The notes under the pieces: model-generated
What the model saw: only the letters and a program-made list of their open reading frames with translations
Told to the model about the DNA's origin: nothing
Databases searched by the model: none
Shown here: piece by piece, positions 55,557-64,000 of the stretch
Layout of the letters: each line of letters opens with the position of its first letter
How positions within the stretch are numbered: the stretch's first letter is position 1
Assembly (NCBI GenBank): GCA_951799425.1
Contig: OX637391.1
Coordinates: forward strand, 54,349,069-54,413,068
Length of the DNA: 64,000 nt
Reading direction: 5' to 3'
Source of the DNA: Ilex aquifolium
Lineage: Eukaryota; Streptophyta; Magnoliopsida; Aquifoliales; Aquifoliaceae
Translations under genes and position numbers: made by a program

Positions 55557-58070
55557 TCTATATAATAAAGTAGTTAGATTTCTTTGTCTTTAGCTTTTCG
55601 CGACTCAGATCATTTTTAAGTTTTTGATCCAATGATTCTAATTAATCTACATTCCTACAGGACTCTACTACATTCTTTTTATCTCTCCTCATCCCCATTC
55701 AAACCATTGGAGAGATATCTACATCCTTACAGGACTCTACTACATTCTTTTTTATCTCTCCTCATTTTCATTCAAACTATGGGAGAGATTGACTTGGACG
55801 GTTATACACACACACACACCCCCCCCCCCACACACACATATATATATAATAAAAATAAAATATATCTAAAATCTATTAAAACTCTAATAATAAGGATTAT
55901 CTCTAAAAAAATATAAGTTCATTAACATATGCCGTCATATTTATAGATTTATATTGATATCTATATCTATATATATAATTCAATTTATATAATAAACAGT
56001 TCAAACGCGTAATTTAAAATTAACAAAATAATAGTACAATAACAAGGATTATCGCTAACAAAGTATAGGTTTATTAACATATGTTTAATAAACGGGTCAT
56101 ATTCGGGTGAGACATGTTAACCCGTTTAAATAAATTTAATATAATAATAAATTATATATATATAAAATAATGAATAAGTAAAGAAAAAAAAATAAAGAAA
56201 ACATTTCAAAAAAAAAAACCATATCAATAGTAGGAAAGTGAAGTTTTGAGCCTTGAGGCATTAAATTGCCTTTTGACCATTTTCTTTGAATCCCACATCG
56301 ACAAGGAGTGGAGAGGGGAGACTTCAGTTGCCTATAAAAAGGGTAGTGAACTTCTCATTTTAACCAACATTTGTGGTGTGATTTTCACGTGCGCTGTTGG
56401 CTGGAATTCCTTCAATTGAGGAAAGTACAGTTGGAAGCAAATAAATGGAGTGTAAAAATTTATTAAAATAATATATATATATTTTTTTTGTAAATGGGTT
56501 AAACGAGTCGTGCCGTGTTACCTGTTTATTAAATGGTTCGTGTTCGTGTTAAATTTTTTTAAAATTTTTTACCGGTTTACTCAATTATCGATTTGACGTG
56601 ATTATGATTAGAATTCGAATTTAGCTGAATTTGATTGTCAAGTATAAAGTATATATTTTTGTTTAAACTTAACTTTGCTTGAATTTTATGAATATTCAAA
56701 GTTGAAGTCAAAATTGAAATTGATTGTAAAAATAATAAAGAATAATTAAATTATATAGTAAGTGAGAATACGCTATGCTATGAAAAAATCTGTATTTAAA
56801 TTATATGGGTTAAAATACAAATTTTTAAGTTTATATACAACAAAAAAATTTAGAATTTAAGGTCAATTTCATGTTGGTTTAATCAACAACAAATAATATT
56901 AAACACGAAATGAACCTTAAATTGTAAATTAATATATATTTTTATCAGAAATTGACATTTAATTTTGTCCAATTTATATTCAACTTTGTCAAATTAATAT
57001 CAAATTAATTTTTATTGTTATCAAATTAATATTAAAATTCATTCAATCAATTTTTTGGGGGTACTAAATTATATCAATTTTTTGAGTACTAAATCAAATC
57101 TTATTTTATTTTATTAAATTTTTAATTTTTTTGGGTACTCAAGTTGGAGAAAGGCAATTATAAAAATAATAATTTTTTTGGGATAAAATCATCACTTTAC
57201 GTTAGCAATATTGAAGGAAGGGAGACAAAGGGGTCTCTGTGTAATAAATTTTAAATTTTGGGGATTTCCGTGTTATTTATAAAATATCAGGGGGTGTCTT
57301 CATAATATTGTCAAAACTCAGGGGAAGTCCATATTTTTTTTTCCTATTTTTTAATTAGATATTAATTTATTATTATTTTATCATAAAAACTTGAATTATT
57401 ATATTTTTAATAAAAACAGTTATTAATTAGGAAGGTTTGTTGGTAGCCAAAAAAAAATGTGTGAGAGTATGTTTCTGTGTATATTTATATGTGAAGGATT
57501 GAAAATTTGGTAATTAAATTTATAATTTTTTTGTGCCATTTGGGGTTGAATGGTGATAGCGGTGATAAATTCATGAGTTTTATAAATGAGCAAGATTTGG
57601 TTGATTTTATTTATCGCTTAACGATTGTGAATTTAATTGTGTTATGTTAGTAATTTTTTTTTTTTTGCTTGAGATATATATTACATGGAGATAGGGTGGA
57701 TTGAAAATATGGTGATTAAGTTTATAATTATATTCTATTATTGGATTGAGTGGTGGTAAATGTGATAAATTCTTGAGTCTTATAAATGAGAAAAATTTTA
57801 TTTATTACTTAAATATTGTAAATTTCAATGGATTATGTTAATATTTGTTTTTTTTTCGGAGGCATTTGTATATATGGTGTTGTTTTGAAGAGTTGTATAT
57901 ATTTTTACGACAGTTCTATTAATATGGAGGATATGATCGGCGATATATTTCGAGTCATTTTAAAAGAAGAATTGATATGAATATTTTTTGCCCATTCTTT
58001 TTGAATTTGGACAATTGTGTAAGAATTTTTTGTTTGTTATATAGTGCCTTCAGGCACGAGTAATGACTAG
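55557..58070 (+). mobile_element. Non-autonomous Helitron (2.5 kb)
   Basis: Starts TCTATATAATAAAG directly after A55556 and ends TAATGACTAG directly before T58071. A perfect hairpin GTGCCT-TC-AGGCAC (58044-58057) stands 13 bp before the end, which is the classical Helitron terminus. The flanks AAACATA and TTTAACTATG join exactly to the uninterrupted sequence at 5761-5776, so the insertion site is an A/T dinucleotide with no duplication. There is no Rep/helicase gene. Inside are a two-copy repeat (55648-55790), a CA/C/TA microsatellite (55806-55850), an snRNA-type promoter motif (56289) and AT-rich filler. Confidence 0.93.
56289..56340 (+). promoter_or_regulatory. snRNA-type promoter motif (USE plus TATA) inside the Helitron
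   Basis: AATCCCACATCG at 56289-56300 matches the plant upstream sequence element (RTCCCACATCG) of small nuclear RNA genes. TATAAAAA begins at 56333. Centre-to-centre spacing of about 42 bp, four helical turns, is the Pol II type of spacing. I do not recognise a U-RNA in the 150 bp downstream. The same motif also occurs in promoters of some plant retroelements, so the origin is open. Confidence 0.45.
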
Positions 58071-58748
58071 TTTAACTATGTGGGAGTGACATCTATATGA
58101 CTATTGTGCATCTCCAATCCTAAATTTAACCTAAAAAAGTGGAGTGAGACTCATCTCTTTTTAGAAAATTAACAGTAGAAGTATTGTTGATTGAAACAGT
58201 GTCGTTTTAAAACAATGTTGTTTTGTTAAATAGAACGGATCCAAAAAAGTGTTTATTAAAAATGATTTAACTAAAAGTGTGATTTCTAAACACACTTTTT
58301 TTTTGTTAAACATTCTAAACACTCCTTTAAAGGGAGTTCACGTCTTTTTAAAAAAATCATGTTTACAAACCACACTTTAAAAAATGTCAAATAGAGAGTT
58401 ATTTCTTCAACCTCGTTATTAGTTCAAGATTAATTGTAAATTAAAAAATTATAAGCTCGAAACTTGTCAAACTCTCTTAGGATTAAATTTATCACTTGTG
58501 AATTCTCTTTACGGATGAACTATAAATTCAAACATTCAAAATTTGAAATTTATCAATTTCACGAATGATATGTCTCTGATCAGGTCAAAAACGAGATTAA
58601 TGGAGATACACCTAAATTGGTCCGAGTGCTATAAAAAAGCAAAAAAAAACTAAGAACTGAAACCCAGAACCGCCATATTCGATCCCTAAATCCCAACTCT
58701 CAAAGTCACTAAACCCTCAGTCTCCCTCACACAAAACTTGAAATCAAA
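58071..58748 (+). promoter_or_regulatory. 5' flank of p32/MAM33 copy 3
   Basis: Continues the duplication block after the Helitron and aligns with 5767-6558, without the 117-bp tandem duplication of copy 1. It ends with the conserved CCGCCATATTCGATCCC leader and CTAAACCCTCAGTCTC before the ATG. Confidence 0.55.
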
Positions 58749-60849
58749 ATGGCTTTCAGTTCAATACTTCGCAGGTCCGCTTCGCAAGTTCTTCCTCTGG
58801 CGATTGGAGCCGTCGGAAGTCAAAGGTACTACCACCACTGCCCTGTTCTGTTTTCCGCCGTTAATCACAGCTATCTCTCTCGCAAGCTCTTTCAAAGTTC
58901 ATTTCCATCGGCACTTAACTACTCTACCAAGCGCCCCAGTTCTGACGAGTCTCTCATCCGTGTCATTGAATCAGAGATCAAATGCGCCGAGAATTAAAAA
59001 GATTAGTTTCATTAAGACGTGCAATTATTTAACACTGAGTTCACAAAGATAATAATCTAAAATTTCGTTTATAAATATAATATTTTCGGGTTTATGCGTT
59101 TAAACCCTGTTTTTTTTTCAGATTTATTTGATGAATTTTTGTTTTATTTTTTGTTTTTATGTCCACAAGTGAGGTGAAGGTGATTTATTTGGTACTTCTG
59201 CTAATCTCATGTCGACGAATTATGAGTTTTGGATGCATAATCGATACTAGTAATTCTGCCAGATAACGCCCAAGAACCACAATCCAGAAAACTCAATATG
59301 AGCGCTTGCCGCACCATCGTAGCTTCAAATACCCTGCTTCGTTCCAGTGCCTTAATCAAGGTGAGCATACACAGCTGCAATTACCTAAATCTGGATTTTG
59401 GTTCCCAATTTTTTTTTTTTCAATAACACCCTTTTTGTTTCGACGTGTTTTAGATCTAAAGTACTTTACATGCAAGACTCATTTTTCGGGTGTTTGGTGG
59501 AATATCAGTAAATAATCTCTTTGCCGTAAAATGTGCAACATACCAACACAAACATGTGAATGGACATGGATATTACAGTGCCAAACATATTTGATTGTGC
59601 TCTAATTGTAGGTGAATGAGTACAGATGTTCTAATATGTATAGGCATATATAGGTATGAAACATGCTTATAACTTTGTACACACACATGTATAGATGCAT
59701 ATAAGAGTGTGTTGTGGGAGAGCCGGAGAGGGGGGCACTTGGATATGCATACGGTGGTGGTGGTGGCATTAAGTGTAATGCTGAATGTAAAAACTTCAAG
59801 TTGTAAACAGGCTTCTGAAATTTTGTATAGGCCATTGTTTGTGGCCTTTAGGGCTCCTATATGGTAGAGGAAATGTAGTACCACTCTTCTTAGATGATGT
59901 TTTATGTTGCTTGGATCTTCAAGGACAGTTAGCTAGGGTAGTCATTACGTCAAATCAACTCAATTGTGTAAAGCTTTTATCTCAGCTATTTGGAGTCAGT
60001 TGCATGAATCTAAATATTGTGGTCATTACCTTTCAATAATCTTGCTTATCAGGCAAAACTCACTGGTTATTTTATGTAGCAGCTGTTTGAAGTTTCCAAA
60101 ATAATAAAAGATTCTATTCATTCATTATTTTTATTATTATACCTTTAGGTTTTATCCCAACAAGATGGCATGTGCTTCCTTGAAAAGTTGTATCATACTT
60201 GTCGTCTCTTCATATTGTTTTTGTAGGTTGAAGACGCTCCAGAGGGGTTCCCTTTCAAAATTCGAGATACCTGTAGGCAACAAACTATATCTCTGAGCAG
60301 AGGATATCAGGGTAAAACTATTGATGTTGAAGTTCACATGCCTGATGAGAATGATGAAAATGACGACAAAGACAATGATGAAGGAAGTGATGAAAATAAT
60401 GTCAAAGACGATGATGAGGATGATACTGAAAGGGGCAGCATTCAACTGGATGTAAAAGTTTCCAAGAAGGGTGAACTCTGTTTGGAGTTTAAGTTGTACA
60501 GCTTTACTGGATGAGGTTGAAATTGACAGTTTGTATATTAAGGATCCTAATGCTGAAGATCAAATTGCCTATGAAGGACCTGATTTCTCGTAAGTTTTAA
60601 TTTTTGAAGAATTATGTTTTCGAACTTATGGTGGTAGTTGATTTTATTTTGTAATATATAAAAATTCCTCCTTTTTAATTTTTTGTATAGCGATTTGGAT
60701 GAGAATTTGCAGAATGCTTTCCACAAATATCTTGAGACCAGGGGATCAAGCCAAGCATGACCAATTTCTTGCATAAGTACATGATCAACAAAGACAGCAG
60801 AGAATATTTAATGTGGCTGAAGAACCTCAAGAAGTTTATAGAGGCTTAA
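58749..60849 (+). pseudogene. p32/MAM33 pseudogene, copy 3
   Basis: Exon 1 is 58749-58997 (MAFSSILRRSASQVLPLAIG..., SEIKCAEN and stop). It has the same loss of about 90 bp including the exon-1 donor as the copy at 13937. Exon 2 is 60227-60589 with one extra A near 60491 (GAGTTTAAGTTGT). Exon 3 is 60691-60849 with the same missing A as 13937 (GGGGATCAAG) and a further TAA for TGA-GTAC change near 60775. The acidic tract DENDENDDKDNDEGSDENN is kept. It shares two lesions with copy 2a, so they descend from one already broken gene. Confidence 0.85.
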
Positions 60850-63800
60850 CAAAATTAGGCTGGTAAAACATAATCGTTGGAATTTGTATTCCATGGACTG
60901 CGTTTCTCTTTGTCATTTTATTCTTGTATACATGCCATTGGCATTTTGTATTTAATGTGCTTCTCTCAGTTGATTTATTTATTTATAAATCATCTATTTT
61001 TGGAAAAGAAAATTAATCCCTTTCAGGTACTTGATTTATTTTTTCATTTAGCCTTTGCTTTTGGCATGTGGAGGAAGTTTATGCATGTAGTTGGGTTTAG
61101 ACAATTTTTTGGGTCCTGCAGAGAGTTTTGAAATTTTTTTTGCTTCTTTAACGGACATCTTTTCTTTTTCTCTTGCTTACAATATTGTTTTTGTTTGATT
61201 GATAAATTAATTCAATGTCTAGGTTCTATTTGATGGCACCAATATGGCTTTGGGTACTTATTGCTGGTTTAACTGAGTGCTATCTAGCAATAACCTTGTT
61301 ACTATTTTATTATTTGATTTGATCTGTATTTTATCCATTCTCAAATAAGCAAGTTAGAGACGAAGCACATTATATTAATGCCTTGAAGATGATTACACTA
61401 GATTGGTTGTTAAAACATATTCAGATTTGTGGGATTTCGTTTAGGGATTTAATATGTGATTGTTTTTTTAGTACGTCACTTTTTTTTTGCTTTAAACTTG
61501 AATTAGTACAAAATTTGAAAACAAATAGTTTCCTACTTTAATTTGTCATATCCTAATTGCGTAGTTTTTTAATTTCAGTTTGATTTTACTACAAATGTTT
61601 ATAATGAACCTGACATCCGGTTGGCATGGATTGGTGTCCGAAAGTTGTGGTTACTGGTTGGGGCAAGGGGTGGGGGTGTGTTTTCTACAAGTGGGGTGCC
61701 TATATGTATCTATCTACAACATAGAACTATGAAACAGAACCCTCTTGGACGTCAAGTGCTTTCTATGTTTGTTATGCTTTCTTTTGACATATGCATGGTG
61801 GCTTCATGGATTCCATTTAAGTATGAAATTGGGTTATTTACATGGTGATGGATTTAATTTTTGGCATTTGGATCTGTGTTGACAGTGGATGCACCTCTTG
61901 ACTAGAGAACTGGTAAAAAGGTTGGGTTGTTCCTGCATCCAAAATATTCACAAGGACCATTTTTAACTGTAAAACTTTCACAATTTAAAGAATCCATGAA
62001 AACCTATGTTTTATTAGTATAGATTGATATTAATATCCATTGATATGCCAAACAATAAGATGCATAATAGATATATGTTTTTATGCATTGTGTTGAATTA
62101 CTAGAACCTTTTAAGGTGAAAAATGTCAGTCTTGAACCTTTTTTTTCATTTGTATCTTAACATGAATGATTCTGTATGTAGCCTCAATTTCCTATTGAAT
62201 TTGTGTACTATTATCATATGTTTAAATTTAAGTTACTCTTGATTTTTTTGTATTTAATTAGACTTGGCTCTCTCCATTATAAAGATTAAGGCTCTCAATG
62301 ACTCCTTACTCTATTCACTGTGAGGGCTTGGAATTTGTATGGATGTCCTGTTCCTTATGGCATGATTTACAGGATTTAGTACCATATTCAAATCTTAGTG
62401 TTATCCCATACCCAAAATAAAAATAAAAATCTCTTGGTGTTATCATTGAAATGCTATTAATGCAAAATCTTTGAATGTTATCTTTCATTTTTGTCCATGC
62501 TTAATAAATATGGATCCTTCACGCCAATATGCTAATTGATTTTGTTCTTTAGAAAAAGTGCATTTCATTCTGTCTAGAGGAAATTGCTTCGGTGGATCCA
62601 GTTGATTAAGTCGTTGTGTCTGTCAATACCCACTTGCTCGAGTACGGGTAAGGGCTCACCTATCACCTATTGATTGTGTCGTTGCATGCTTTTTGGTAGA
62701 GCTCCACCCCCTTTTTCCCTCTAAAACTTTTTGCTCCACTCATTTTAGTACTTCTAATTAGAACTGGCTGAACTAACTGGGAATGACAGATCAAGGGGTT
62801 GTTCATTAGCCTTACTAGTAAATCATATGAAAAAGAGAAATTGGTTTCGACCTTGCTTTTAGTTGTAAGGTTAGCTTTTGACTTATAGGGCGTTTAGGCT
62901 TAGCTCATCAAACAAGTGAGTCAAAAGTGGGGGGATAATATTGTATTATCTTATAATAGGAGGGCGCCTGCTTTTAGTTTATAGTTTCAGTCTTGCTTTT
63001 GCCTTGCCTTCTATTAGTAAATGGCGTGTTTTCATCTTTTGAAAGAGAGATGTACAGTGATTCACAAAATTTGATTATTTTTACTGCATGATTTTGGATT
63101 TGAGGATAAAAATATTGATGCTTATTTTTAATTGCAAAGTCCAATTATTAACTCAAGTAGTTGGACATTTTAAACCAGAGGCTTGAAATATTTTTTCTTT
63201 TCATTGCGAATTTTTTTCTTCATGCATGAATTGTCAACTTTTTGTTTTTGTGTTACAATGCCTCCAGGGACGAGTGTGACCTTTTTTTTTTCTATTCTAG
63301 ACTTGATTTGTAAATAATTTGGATAAATAATTTCGGTTGAATTTTCGTCCAGTGTATAGCGTTCCACTTTAGTTTTGAGTTTGAATTTTACAAGAAGTAA
63401 ATGTTTTGTTTTAGAGCTTTCCCATAACTATAATATGATAGATGACGATTGAGTTGGTTTTCCATTATGTTGTTCATTATGATGGTTATATATTTTGTTT
63501 GAATTATGATGATTATGAACTGTGAATTTTGATTCTTTGGTTAGACTTGCGTGCATAGACATGTGGGTGTGATCTTTGATATTATGATATATAAATGTTA
63601 TTTTGGTTTAGATTATGTAGTGACTAAATTATGGTGTTGTCTTCGACTTAGGTTGGGTAAATTTTTCTTGAGATTGGTTATGCAATAGTTTGTTTTGGAT
63701 AACGAAACATACAATGAGATATATAAGCATTGTAGACATGTTAAGTTTTTCTTAGACTCCCATCTTTAGAGAAAATTTGCGAAAAAAAAGTCGGGGACTC

Positions 63801-64000
63801 GATTGATTTCAATTTCCATAATTAAAACAAATAAAGAAAAATTATTTCAAATTGACGAATTTTTTTAATTGACAAAATATCTTTAGACACGAGTTATTAT
63901 CAGAGAGTTGCATTTATGCCCTAGAATATCAATATTGTTATGCATTCATTTTGGCATGATTGCATTTATGCACCAGAATTTTCTTTATCATTATCCTTTG
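60850..64000 (+). repeat. p32/MAM33 downstream region, copy 3 (to the window end)
   Basis: Aligns with 16066-16947 plus 24165-26090 and with 47117-51360, without the Harbinger nest and without the hAT MITE. It therefore shows both empty sites (about 61696 and 61703). No supported gene. The window stops about 80 bp before the point where the 2a and 2b copies diverge. Confidence 0.75.

Noticed and set aside
61621-61848. 75-aa ORF downstream of p32 copy 3, with partial matches at 16860 and 47930
   Set aside because: The frame is not kept among the three paralogues and I recognise no family; probably noncoding.
1-64000. CRISPR arrays, bacterial operons, rRNA or tRNA genes
   Set aside because: Introns, microsatellites and plant transposons exclude a prokaryotic source. 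The tandem units at 27690-31215 lack regular spacers, and no tRNA or rRNA fold was noticed apart from the SINE promoter boxes.

Overview
The window is nuclear DNA of a flowering plant. It has intron-containing genes with GT-AG junctions, AT-rich intergenic DNA, a plant-type GDP-mannose pyrophosphorylase, a coiled-coil NB-ARC-LRR resistance gene (CNL of the RPS2 / At4g27190 kind) and typical plant transposons (PIF/Harbinger, hAT and Mutator-like MITEs, Helitrons, a tRNA-derived SINE). A dicot is the best guess; the species cannot be read from the sequence.

Layout. (1) 29-1826: a complete four-exon gene for mannose-1-phosphate guanylyltransferase (361 aa). (2) 1681-5766: the tail of that gene plus its downstream DNA, duplicated almost unchanged at 51434-58748. 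(3) 6559-12448: exon 1 of a mitochondrial p32/MAM33-type gene broken into an orphan cluster of LRR exons with no NB-ARC part. (4) 13937-16065: a p32/MAM33 pseudogene. Its downstream DNA is split by a 7.2 kb nest of transposons (16948-24164) holding an apparently intact PIF/Harbinger element that carries a fragment of a mitoferrin-like carrier gene. (5) 24165-27690: duplicated intergenic DNA, a SINE and a stray copy of the NLR leader. (6) 27690-31215: a degenerate tandem array of about 100-130 bp units, split by a 1.44 kb TIR element with a 9-bp target duplication. (7) 32500-44037: the CNL gene, with a large first exon (CC, NB-ARC, first LRRs; broken at 34512) followed by an alternating series of two LRR exon types. 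(8) 45601-47116: a second p32/MAM33 pseudogene and its downstream DNA with a hAT MITE. (9) 51434-64000: the second GMPase-tail block, a 2.5 kb Helitron, a third p32/MAM33 pseudogene and its downstream DNA up to the window edge.

How it fits together. The window is a mosaic of segmental duplications. Two LRR-p32-downstream units (about 6.7-26.1 kb and 35.7-51.4 kb) and two GMPase-tail/p32 units (1.7-6.7 kb and 51.4-64 kb) were joined by unequal or ectopic exchange. The LRR exons are built for such exchange: all intact ones are phase 0-0 and are exactly 762 or 498 nt long. Several insertions can be dated relative to the duplications because the window also holds the matching empty sites.

The clearest points for follow-up are the p32-LRR chimera, the intact Harbinger with a captured host gene piece, the modular LRR exon array with exonised intron sequence, and the paired filled and empty sites of the Helitron and of the foldback element.
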